Below are positions 43,787-54,152 of a DNA stretch of 57,118 nt, piece by piece. Below the pieces are notes generated by a model that saw only the letters and a program-made list of their open reading frames with translations, did no database searches and was not told the DNA's origin. The stretch's first letter is position 1. The number at the start of each line of letters is the position of its first letter. Both the position numbers and the translations under genes were made by a program. This DNA is from Halocafeteria seosinensis (Eukaryota; Sar; Bigyra; Bicosoecida): NCBI GenBank assembly GCA_001687465.1, contig LVLI01000576.1, forward strand, positions 1 through 57,118, read 5' to 3'.

Positions 43787-45703
43787 ATGCTCCCGTCACC
43801 CACCTCCAACTCGCCCAAACCCAAGGTGGTGAGGACCTCCAAGTTACCTCGTTATTCTCCTTTACAAGGCCATAGGGACTTCCAACGCACAGCGACGCCC
43901 CCTCGATCGAGTGCTCGTAGTTACCGGACTTCATCGACGCGCACCGGGAGCTCCAGAAAAGAGGAGAAAACAAACGATTCTCAACCGCGTCCACCACCAC
44001 CTCCCTCTCCGGCAGCCCAAAACCGTGACAATGGAGCAGCTTTTCATTACCGCCTCAAGAAGCAAGCCCCGACGTCGTTCAAGCAAGATGATGTGACGGA
44101 ATTAATGAGGGCGACAACGCAGCAAAATGGGACAGAAAATACGGAGAACCGCGAAGCATTCCGACCGGTAAGTGTGGAGTTTTTGAATTTGTCAGTGGAT
44201 GATGATACAAGGCCATATTCACAATATGTTATTCCTGCGCAGTGGATCTCGGAGTACAGATCTTCCTATCCAAACAGTGACCACAAGAATCCACCGGTTC
44301 CACCAGGAGATGAGCCTGCCAAGGAAGACCGAGGCAACCAGCCCCCAAAGAAGTCGCGATTCTTTGCGTTTGCGCGGTCTTCGTATAAAGGGGATGGGAG
44401 GACGTTTGAGGGGAAGTTACGAGATGCCGTGAATACATCGAAACAGGTGCGACATTTTAAAGCTTACAATGGGATGGATAGAGGAGAATATGTTCCAGAC
44501 AGTGAAGCAGTTACCCCACCTGTCCAGACCCCCAGTACTCAAAACAATGTCGAAGACACTACTCCCGCTGACACTTCTGATAACAAACGACGGGAATCTG
44601 AAAACTCTGCGTCTCAAGTGGTGAAAAATATGCGGGAAATCTCAAGTGATGATTTCTCCAACATGGGCCCTGCCGTCGAGGCCAGTGCAGCTTCATCGTC
44701 ACCTGCGACTACCCCTTCGTCATCGACTCCTCTGCAATCCAACGCCGCAGTAGTCTCATCCGCCGCCTCCACGTATAGTATTCCTACCACTGGTCGTAGT
44801 TGTAATTTGCATCCTGTTCCTAAGCCGGAGAGACCTCCACAGCCCAACACAACAGCAGCAGTGGAGGAGCTCGGTACTCCAAAGGAGACGGCCGATATGA
44901 ACGAAGCCGAGAATAATAGCAGTACCGAAAAACCAGGTACGAAATGTGAGAAATTCATTCACTCCGCAGATATCGGTGATAGAGCACAAAGCCCACGCCA
45001 GCAAATTAGGCCTCGAGAGAGCTTGACGTTTAATGGGCAATTCCCTCCGGAGGCATCCAAAGTACCTGCCGGCGAAACATCGTCGCAAGTTCCTCGAGCG
45101 TTTGAGGACCATGTAAGTTTGTTACTCAGTCCACAAAATGCGGAGACTGAGATGAGCAAAACTGCCCCCAAGGCAATTGGTCGAAGTGGTGTCGCCAAGT
45201 CAAAAGGTGATCAGATTTACGACATTTTGCACTACTACAATGGGGACACAAACGGTCACAGCAATAAGGAGGAGCAGCAAGCCGACGAAACTCTCCTGGA
45301 AGCTGACTCTTTAGAAGAGAGTCCTAGACAAGTTCATTCGCGAGAGAGAACCCCGAGAAGATTTCCTGTCGACGGGCATTACACGCAGCATCTCAAGGTG
45401 AACACGCCTGAAGTTCGAGCTACTGCAGAAGAACTCCCCGACAAAGAGCGAGCAGCAAAACTTGGGGCGTTTGGAAGGACATACTACGAGTTGTACCCAG
45501 CACCACGTCCTGTAGGATTAACTAAGCCAGCGGATGCCGTACGAGGATGGAACCGGGCAGTAGTGGATCAAACCAATCCTGTTCATTTGCATCCGCGGTA
45601 TCCACCAGACCCAAACCTTTTGAAACCTGTCGAAACGGAGTACCAGCGACGATGCAAGGAAGTTTGGGGGAAGTACATGTCGAAACATTCTCCGCGGAAG
45701 TAG
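43787..45703 (+). CDS. intronless disordered Pro/Ser/Glu-rich protein, 638 aa, unknown function
   Basis: A single frame; the first ATG is at 43787. An in-frame GTG at 43757 is not needed. Residues 1-95 are rich in Pro, Ser, Thr and Arg. A basic patch (PPKKSRFFAFARSSYKGDGR) lies near residue 200. Long Ser/Thr/Pro stretches follow. The most structured-looking part is the last ~100 residues: AAKLGAFGRTYYELYPAPRP, then WNRAVVDQTNPVHLHPRYPP and ETEYQRRCKEVWGKYMSK. The gene converges on the proteasome gene, with 87 bp between stops. No family was recognised. Confidence 0.7.
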   Translation: MLPSPTSNSPKPKVVRTSKLPRYSPLQGHRDFQRTATPPRSSARSYRTSSTRTGSSRKEEKTNDSQPRPPPPPSPAAQNRDNGAAFHYRLKKQAPTSFKQDDVTELMRATTQQNGTENTENREAFRPVSVEFLNLSVDDDTRPYSQYVIPAQWISEYRSSYPNSDHKNPPVPPGDEPAKEDRGNQPPKKSRFFAFARSSYKGDGRTFEGKLRDAVNTSKQVRHFKAYNGMDRGEYVPDSEAVTPPVQTPSTQNNVEDTTPADTSDNKRRESENSASQVVKNMREISSDDFSNMGPAVEASAASSSPATTPSSSTPLQSNAAVVSSAASTYSIPTTGRSCNLHPVPKPERPPQPNTTAAVEELGTPKETADMNEAENNSSTEKPGTKCEKFIHSADIGDRAQSPRQQIRPRESLTFNGQFPPEASKVPAGETSSQVPRAFEDHVSLLLSPQNAETEMSKTAPKAIGRSGVAKSKGDQIYDILHYYNGDTNGHSNKEEQQADETLLEADSLEESPRQVHSRERTPRRFPVDGHYTQHLKVNTPEVRATAEELPDKERAAKLGAFGRTYYELYPAPRPVGLTKPADAVRGWNRAVVDQTNPVHLHPRYPPDPNLLKPVETEYQRRCKEVWGKYMSKHSPRK

Positions 45704-45790
45704 AGCGTTTTGCTATATAATAATGTGGAAAAAAAAGAAACTAGTCACGTCTAATATTACTTTCTTACTAGCTTGTTCTCACTGTGCTTC

Positions 45791-47182
45791 TTATGCCGTA
45801 GTATTCTCTAGCTCCTCAACTGAAACGAACTTTTCAAACTTCTCCCTAAGGATTTCCGTGGTGCCCTTACGCGGTATCCTGGCTTGAGGCCTCTGATAAC
45901 TACTGTAATGTTTGTCCGAACTGGCTGCTCGTTCGTACGGGCGATAGTGCTCCACTTCTTGGTTGTTCCTAATTACAGTAATATTCACATTACTCCCAGA
46001 TCCTGTGTCGTTAAATATACCAGCTTTGATCGCTCGAGCTACAAGTTCCTTCCCTTCTTCCTCCGTCAAATCTTCTTTGTAGTAGCTCTCAAAAATGGAC
46101 ATTGCTGCCAGAGACCCCGAGCCCATGGTTACGTAAGGCAGCTTATCAGAGCTGCCGTGTGGGGCAATTGTGTATAAATGAGCACCAGTTGTGTCTACAC
46201 CCCCCATGATCAAGGCGGCAGATATGTAACCCTGGTATTGATGTAGCTTTTGTTTCAGCCGGGTAACGGCAGAAATGACACGTGATGTTTTCCCAGTTTG
46301 CTGCAGCGTTGTCAATTACAGCGTTCATTTCATGAATCATTGAAGATACAGCGAAAATTCCCAACATACCATACGCAAAAGCTTCAGCTGAGACGATAAG
46401 AGGTCCGTTACGGCTTCTGTGTCGGCTGCTGTACCGGCACCGCAACAATACATGTTGGGTGCAATATAATGTATCTTGACACAGTCTTTTTCCACCACTG
46501 TTTCTCCACCAGATGCTCTTGTATCAGCGCCAAGAATTACACCATCCTGTGAAAAAAAGAACAGGAAGTTGTCAAATGGACTCTTCAAATGCCATCACCT
46601 TCATCAGTTTGCTTACCTTGTAAAGAAGGCCGACGATGGTGGTCCCTGTTTTACGAGGTGTCGGGAGCTGACCGCTGTACTGGGATTCGAGAATCTCATT
46701 TCTGTCCATCCAAATGCGCAGAGAAAAGTTTCTCAACGTTCAGTAAACCATTCAGTATTGCTTCGCGAACATGAATTCCTTACCTCTTGGCAAGATCGAA
46801 GTTGAATCCTTTCAGATCTCGTCCATAAACTGCACGCACGAGAATCGAATAACAGAGTGATTCTCGCGACAGCACGGTTCCGAAAACGTGGAAAACCCCT
46901 CAAAAAACATCATCGTATGCAAATGCATCTAATGGTGATTATGGGCTCCTCTCCCCTTTAAAACTACAATTAGCATCCGGGACAGCACTCGAGGGACAGG
47001 GAAGAGAGACAAAAAAGGTCCGGAGGGATACAGCTTCCCCTCAGATATCAATGTCAGCTAAACACCGCGATAGAGGCGCTGCTGTACAGAATGAACCTCC
47101 TTGATAATTGCTAGTTCATCTTACCTTGCTCCGAGGGAGTCTCGTGATATGTCTCAGTGCTCTTAGCCTTTAAATAATCCAT
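45791..47182 (-). CDS. PSMB7: 20S proteasome subunit beta-2 (beta type-7)
   Basis: Five exons on the minus strand (47182-47125, 46829-46784, 46701-46617, 46546-46370, 46300-45791) give 291 aa. The propeptide includes the family element [13 protein letters not shown]. Autocleavage before Thr55 (KTG|TTIVG) would expose the catalytic N-terminal Thr. Asp17 and Lys33 of the mature numbering are in place ([15 protein letters not shown]). Other hallmarks are [49 protein letters not shown] and [10 protein letters not shown]. This is the trypsin-like active subunit of the proteasome core. The first intron (295 nt) is much longer than the others. The 5' exon was placed by splice phase and gives an ATG-initiated frame. 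Confidence 0.95.
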
Positions 47183-47755
47183 TTTCCTCAGGATGTGAGG
47201 TCGTTCTTTCTCTTTATCACAATCTTCGTCTTCCTCTGAAGCGAAACAGGAGAAGCAATGGAAATGTATACAGATAACTATGCCATAAACCAATCAAAGA
47301 TTCTTTGCAACAGATACTATGGTGTTTGCGAGACCTCCAAATTCTTGGATGCGAGACACCACGAAATGTTTGTTTTGTTGAAGTATGGGATCAGTCTGCC
47401 AGTGAGTCTGGAGTTTAGAAGCCTTGGTGAACGGCACTGTCAGGTACACTGCATATCATGATATATTATGGAAGGGAAAGCAATAGGATTGGTATTCTTA
47501 TACGGATGAACAATTCTAAACGAACTACGATCCTATTCGTGTGCTCCCGGTTCCACTAAAGTTCGAGTCGTCCGCTTCCAACTACAAGTTCAACCGAACT
47601 TACGTGGTACCCGCGTGGGTAGAATTGTACAAGTGGTACTCCGAGACACAGCAACCAACATTCAGGGATTGAAAGATTGAATGCCGCAATTATTGCAACT
47701 AACACTTCAGGCATGCAATGCGAATTCCGGGAAATGCACAATTCCAACACAGGCT
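47183..47755. other. intergenic, PSMB7 promoter side
   Basis: No gene supported; it lies between the PSMB7 start and the stop of membrane paralogue A. Confidence 0.5.
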
Positions 47756-50145
47756 CTATGTACTCAGAAACAACCGCCCAATTACTGCTGATACTACCGT
47801 CAGAACTCCCGCAGCCATTCCCCGGAGCAAGAGAGGGCTCGCTCGGAAGCCCAAAATTTGAACAGGAGCCTGCATATCATCCATTTGCACCACATCTCTA
47901 ACAGTTCGAAGTGCCTGCAGCGTAGAGTTTGTTTCTCTGTACACTGTTGAGTCCTCTGGAAATTCACGACGAAGTTCCTCCAACTTGACTAACGCCTTAA
48001 CGAAGATTTCATTCTGAGCCTCCATCTCCGCGTTAGCCAAAGAGCCATGTATTATCATCAGTGTGATGAAACTAAGTATCGTTAGATTCATATAAACTAC
48101 CTCGGCAAATAACAGTACGCTCTGATAGTCACCCATGAATTCATCCTGGCCGACGGAAAGAAACCGTATAAAAAAGATAATATTCATCCCAAGTAAAATG
48201 ACAAGCATGACTGAAACATAGGTTTGTAGTCTTAATGAAAACCGGCGTCCTGTGTGCCTTAAAACAAGCCTCAGTCGGTACCACGCGAAAGCGTTTTCTG
48301 CGATACTAAGGTCCAATACCGGTGGCAATAACGTGTGTTCGGGAAGTGTAACATGCACACTCGGAACCACCAATTCAAGATAGCCACGACGATATCGTGT
48401 TTTAACTTCATCATCGGAGTCACCCTTAATAAACGTAACTTTGGTGTTTCTTGATAGAGCCGTTAATCCTGATGATACTTTGTGCCGCCTATAATAATCG
48501 AGAATGCCTATCTGTCACACGCCATTTTGAAACGTAACGTGATTTGGCAAACACACCACACACAAAGCTACGTACCATTAAGAACGTTAACAAAGAAAAT
48601 TGTAAATGACTGCCAACAATCATGATAAAAATTCTCGGCAATAAGTCCAACGGCGAAGAGCCCAATTCCGAGAGGCGATTGAATGCGTCTGCCACAGCTA
48701 CTGGCGTAACCACACGGAAAATGGTAGTCAGTGCTACCTGGACGATTATGGCATATCCCGCATTGTTGGGCCAGATGTTCTGTAACCAAAGAGCTAGCGT
48801 AATTCGCCTCGCACTTATATCACCGAACCGATGCGAACTCTCTATATCATCCTCTGCGAGGAACATAGATCTCCTACTCTTTCCCGCACATACGGCGGAG
48901 ATCGCGGTCTTCTGGAACGATGAGCCGCTTGCTGTTCCTTCCTGTAGGTCTCCCTCTCGGAAAATCTGCATGTTGGGTAATCTTTAGAGACGTCGATTCC
49001 TTCTCTAATTGATCGACAGACGTACTTGATCAAAGTAGGAGTGAAGGCGATTATCGACTTTGAAAAATGCACGCTTCAGGTCGAAACCCGTTCGCTTTTC
49101 TTCAGAAGATATCTCATCTTCGACGTAGGATTTCTGTGGATTCATCCAGCCAGTGACGAGCATATTTTGTGCATTGATCTCTTGCCCCTCTTCTACTAGC
49201 TTGTACCCCATTTCTTTATACAGTTTATCCGATAGAGTAGCGTACTGTGCAGAACCCGCGAAAATGTAATACCCAAAACCAATGCATCCAATACCGACCA
49301 GTTAGTACCCACTTTAATCCCAATTACCAGTATGCGGAACAAATAGTATAAATCGACCTGCGTGATTGCACATAGTGTGTCCGGAAAAGTCCGGATTCAG
49401 CTACCACAAGTCGCTTACCATTACGACTTCGAACACCGTAGGACCACCTTTCGAGAGTGAACTAAACCCTCCGGCCACTACGATATTTGTAAACAGCAGC
49501 ATCAGCGGAAATAGGTGCGAGTTAATGACATCTTTCGGTGCAGACGAAAGGAACGACATCTGAGCCACAAAACATGCACATGCAAGACCTATACTCACTG
49601 CACTGCCCATCCTATTTACAAATCGTGATCCTTACCGAGTAAAGATAGTGGCTTCCTTCGATCCAAACCAAGAACGGCAAACTAACGGGGTACAGAGCGT
49701 GATATAAAAACGTTCGGATGAAACGCCCAGTGTCAAACGCGATCCCTGCGTCCGTTCTCTCGTACAGTGATTCCCGCGCTTTCACCTCACTAAATCGACG
49801 AGTCTTGGGACTTTCTGTCTCCTCCGTATCTTCATACTCCTCCCAATCCAAGTCGTTCACTGCTGTTGAAATAGAATTCCATGCCCGCGATCGTGTCCGA
49901 TGTAATCCATCTTTGGTGTCGGCCAAGGGACTCGGCGACTGTGAGTTCTCACGACGAGGGACACGAGTCATGGGATTATGAACATTTACTGCCGCGTCTT
50001 CGTTGCCACGCGCCCGTGTCTGTGTTTTCCATCGCTTTGTGCGTTTTCTCCGTAAGGCGGCTTCTTTGGATTCGCCATACTGCGTTTGCCCCCGTCTCGA
50101 TTCTGGTTGGACCTTGAGATTCTTGCCGCCGGTATTTTGATTCAT
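47756..50145 (-). CDS. multi-pass membrane protein, paralogue A (complete)
   Basis: Six exons on the minus strand (50145-49636, 49559-49419, 49357-49313, 49244-49026, 48965-48576, 48511-47756) give 686 aa. The N-terminal ~145 residues are basic and disordered. Membrane segments then follow: FLYHALYPVSLPFLVW, NSHLFPLMLLFTNIVVAGG, LYYLFRILVIGIK, a pair in exon 5 (YAIIVQVALTTIFRVVTPVA; LLPRIFIMIVGSHLQFSLLT) and three in exon 6 (TYVSVMLVILLGMNIIFFI; NLTILSFITLMIIHG; a final helix near the C-terminus). A conserved hydrophilic exon 4 (YATLSDKLYKEMG, EEGQEINAQNML, TGWMNP) sits between. No known family was recognised. Paralogue B lies 584 bp upstream in the same direction, so the pair arose by tandem duplication. 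Confidence 0.78.
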
Positions 50146-50729
50146 GTTAGCCAACCCGAACTCATTCCCAAAGGCCCCGTTGGGTCTGTATAACTAGCGG
50201 AAAGCCCGTGTGAATGCACTTCGCGCTGAGTCTCCAAGGGAACAATAAAGCAAAGTCACCTTTTACTTTCTCCAAAACTTCGAATTACCAAATGAAACAA
50301 TTGTGTGAGAAGTTTTACACGAGCTTCAATACATTAAAAGGGTCTCGTTGTATAGTTTACACGATTAAAGCCTCTTTCCCGTCAAGTTGAAGTACGACCA
50401 CGACCAACGTCCTTGGCGAAGTACCAACTGTGGCTCGTTGCTATTGTGTGGAACGACATTTTGGTAATCGTTTTATTTTTGGCACAACTGTGGTTCTTTC
50501 TGATATTTGAAAGACAGTCGATCGTTCATGGATTCTGGGAATTACAAACATGAACCTGGTGATTTCGCTGCGCATTGGAATTGTAAGAGACGGAGAACAT
50601 TGCTGCCGAAATTCCCTTAGGAAGCGATGCCTCAGGTAGCTAGCTAATGAGTCATGACTTCATCCTATAATGGCTGCTCCCCAAATAAAGTACTCGATGC
50701 ATCCTGGGAATTGTATTCCCGACGCCAGA
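50146..50729. other. spacer between tandem membrane paralogues A and B
   Basis: No gene supported. It should hold the promoter of paralogue A. I did not find the missing part of paralogue B's last exon here. Confidence 0.5.
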
Positions 50730-52611
50730 TCATGATCTACTCAGTAGCATCTGTCCTGTTACAGCTGTAACAAGCGTGGCTATACTTGCAGTGACTGCCC
50801 GGAGGAGAACAGGACGGGCTCTAATACCTAGAATCTCCACCGGCAGATGTCATCAGACAATGCAAGCTGACGATGTCGCTAAACTTCATCTTTACGTTTA
50901 CGGGCAGACTTACCGTGAGGAACGTCAGAAGCGACAACTGCAAATGCCCCCCTACTATCATAAGAAACATACGAGATGTCAGATCCCACGGGCTCTCCTC
51001 TAATCTGGTGAGACGCTCAAATGAGTAACTCACGCCAATGGGTACAGCTACCCGGAATGCTACTGTACACAGCGCTTGCAGTGTTATGGAATAAGAGGCG
51101 GCGTTCGGCCACACATTCTGCATCCATAAAGCCAATGCAATTCTCCTCGCGGTAATATCTCCCTGATCTTCACCTTTTTCGACGTCACAGTCATTTCCAA
51201 ACATCGTTCGCTTGCTCTTCCCGGAGCATATTGCTGAAAGAGCACCGTCCTGGAACCGCTGGGATGCTATGCTTTGCGTTTCTAACCCTCCTACCAAAAA
51301 TATCTGTGACAGAAAACGGGAACTCATTGGTAATATTCCACCGAGTTTAATCCTGTGGTTTATTATCTTACTCTTTCTAAATATTGCTGAAGCCGCTCAT
51401 CCACCGTGAAGAAAGAGTTGTCCAAGTCAACGTTTCGTCGCCTTTCTTCGGATATAATTTCATCTGTGACATAGTGTGCTGGTGGATTCAGCCATCCAGT
51501 AATAAGCATATTTTGAGCATTTATCTCTTGCCCCTCTTCCGGCTCACGATGGCCCATGGCTTCGTATAGTCTATCTGACAGCGTCGCATACTGCAGGCTT
51601 ACCAAGAGCCAGTCGTCGCTCGCTTACAGCAGTCGTTCCAACAACACCAGACTAACCTTGATACCTATCACGAGAATTCGAAAGAGGTAATACAAATCCA
51701 CCTGTACATATCCCGTAAGGAGATAGCGATGGGAGCCTGAGAAACTCCAGCCGATGAAAAACTTACGATTACAACCTCGAACACAGTTGGTCCTCCATTG
51801 GAGGGAGATGTTGCTCCAGCTCCGAGGGCGATGTTGGTGAAAATCAGCATCAGCGGGAAAACGTGAGAGTTGATAACGTCCTTAAGAGTGGTCGAGAAGA
51901 ATGACATCTGCAGATCATTACACAACCATAGTTCATGGGGCTTGCCCAAACAATAGCAGCGGCGGGTCTTACCGAACTAAGATAGGGTCTGCCTTCAAAG
52001 AAACCAACGAAGGGCAGACTCACAGGATAGAGCGCGTGATAAAGAAATACTCGAATGAATCGGTACACGTTAAATTGGATGCTTTCATTTCGTCCATCCA
52101 CTTCGGTGTACTGGAGATCGCGTTGCTCTTTGGAGGAAGGCAGCTCATTCACTGCATGCGAGATTGACGTTCGAATTCGTCGACGAGCACGTGGTACCTC
52201 CTCATTTCCCTTCGTGCCGTCGTCCTTGACGACAGCAGATCTGGCACTAAGTTTAGCTCGATTCCTTGGAGCTGTGTTTGCATCTTGTCGATAACTATGC
52301 GGTATCGGGTTATTCACCTGCGTTTTCTCCTTGTTTTCTCTATTACTTCCGGTTGAGGATTCCTTCTCACTTGCACCAGCTCGTTTATCCGTCATTCTCT
52401 TACCCTGATCAACGTCAGTTTGTGACTGAGCATGGGCAATACGGGTTAATTGTATCGAAGACGAAGTTTGCGCTTGCGACATCTTCGGGACCTGCCACTC
52501 TTCCACATGGCTCGATGACCGTTCCAAGGCAACCATACGGATATCTCGGATAAAGACAATAAAACTTGTGGACACTCTCAAATCGTGCCTGTATGACCCT
52601 GTATGGTGCAT
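50730..52611 (-). CDS. multi-pass membrane protein, paralogue B (shortened C-terminus)
   Basis: Proposed exons on the minus strand are 52611-51973, 51907-51767, 51701-51657, 51590-51372, 51303-50914 and 50834-50730, giving 512 aa. Exons 2-5 have exactly the same lengths as those of paralogue A (141, 45, 219 and 390 nt) and clearly related sequences (DVINSHVFPLMLIFTNI, VDLYYLFRILVIGIK, QEINAQNMLITGWLNP, ITARRIALALWMQNVWPN). The last exon encodes only ILGIRARPVLLRAV and a final helix, aligning with the end of A's exon 6; about 220 residues holding two helices are missing. If the last intron (79 nt) is retained, translation stops at 50821 after 30 extra codons. The start is uncertain: ATG 52611 or the more conservative ATG 52482. 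It could be functional or decaying. Confidence 0.68.
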
Positions 52612-52751
52612 AATGGCGATCAAGTCTCAGGAACTTCACAACGACGAGGTCGCAGGATGGAATCCTCTCAATGAGGCTCTCATATAACCCATCAAATTGA
52701 TGTTTGGGGGCTCCAATTTTTATTCACAGGTATTTCTCAAAGACGTCAAAA

Positions 52752-54145
52752 ATGGCGGACAACTTTTGGACAACGGAGGAGCGGCGTGTCTACGAACACG
52801 TCCGAGACAAGTGCTCGGAGACTTTCAGAGAACCTCAAGGGCAATTAAAGTACAAATATCTTGTTCCTTCGGGGCCGTACAACCAATTATGGGATTGGGA
52901 CAGTGTATTCACTGGCATTGGACTGCTCGAATTCGGGGGCGCTCCGTATTTGGCAGGGAGCATGAAAAACTTCTTCCATAAAGTAAGTTTGTCGTACGTG
53001 TACGTGAATATCATGTGATTGGAGTTCGTGATCACCATGGATTCCCAGACTAACACTGATACTGGAGTTGTGAAAGGCTGTATTACCCCCGACAAAGATT
53101 CTGACACAATCTACCACGCGAAACCCCTTTTGATTCAAGGAGCTTGGATAGCTGCGAAACATATGGGAGATACGGAGCAGTTCTTTGAATTCCGGTAAGT
53201 GGGGGTAGGGACGCGAAGTCAGCGCCAGTTTTCGATTGTATATGGACACCAAAAGGGTTATGCAGAAGTTCCATGCAGGCATTACTTCGCTATTGGAGAA
53301 ATGAACGAAGAGACCACCGCACAGGTCTGTACGTTTGGTATGACCAAATGGAATCCGGGGCAGATGATCTGCCTATTTCGCCAATTCCTTCAAAGCATAG
53401 CGAAGGATGGAATGAGCAAGAACACGGGCTGGCTATCTCATCTACAGACGTGATGGTCTTTCTTATTAGGGAGTTCGAGGCGTTTGCTGCTTTTTGTGCT
53501 TCTTGGAGCAATTCAGGACGAACAGCTAATGATAAGAAGTCGCTGGAAGACGATCGAGCCAATGCTTTACAGTGGGCCTCGGAAGCAAAACAGGCTCTAA
53601 TGGAGGGATTATGGGACGTTGAAGAACGAGAGTTTATTGCCTACAATGTCAAAGAACGAAAGAAAGTGAACAATCGTGTTTTCCTTATGGCTCTCCCTTT
53701 GTTGCTGATTACGAATGAAGACGATGCATGGAATAATTTCTTGAAGAAAAACGTAGAAAACATCTTAAGTCCGCTTACAGGTATTCTTGCGGAAGACATG
53801 TTGTCTCGATTTGGTTTTAGGACAACTTCTTCGCGAGATCCAACGTATAATAATGCGAAAATTATCGTTCCCTACTCAAACTGGCGTGGTCCAGTGTGGG
53901 TGATTGCCAATGTCCTCGTGCTTTATGGCATATCGAATACTGGGCGACTATCCCTATGTCAGCATATTGCCCAGTCCCTAGTCAATACACTGGCAAAAGA
54001 TCTTGAAGTCCGGGGGTCATGGCATGAGTGCTACCATGCAGAGACGGGTGAAGGCCTTGAAGCATCCGGGTTTCTCTCCTGGAATACTCTGTCCGCAAAC
54101 TTGCTGCGTAACCTTCGGAATGGTCACAATTGTCTGCAGTTATGA
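52752..54145 (+). CDS. GH63-type glycoside hydrolase, mannosyl-/glucosylglycerate hydrolase-like
   Basis: Three exons (52752-52982, 53049-53194, 53266-54145) give 418 aa. The (alpha/alpha)6-barrel landmarks are present: LVPSGPYNQLWDWDSVFTG, ITPDKD, HAKPLLIQGAWIA, RDHRTGLYVWYDQMESGADD with the likely catalytic Asp in the ESGxD motif, SRFGFRTTSSRDPTYNN, YSNWRGPVWVIANVL, and the closing SWHECYHAETGEGLEASGFL region. The size and WDWDS/ESGxD signature fit cytosolic mannosylglycerate hydrolases better than the much larger ER glucosidase I. These enzymes split the compatible solutes mannosylglycerate or glucosylglycerate; the substrate remains inferred. There is no signal peptide. The acceptor of exon 3 is CAG at 53263-53265; GAAG three bases later is an alternative. 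The stop is 7 bp from the convergent DRC2 gene. Confidence 0.82.
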
Positions 54146-54152
54146 AGCGGCA

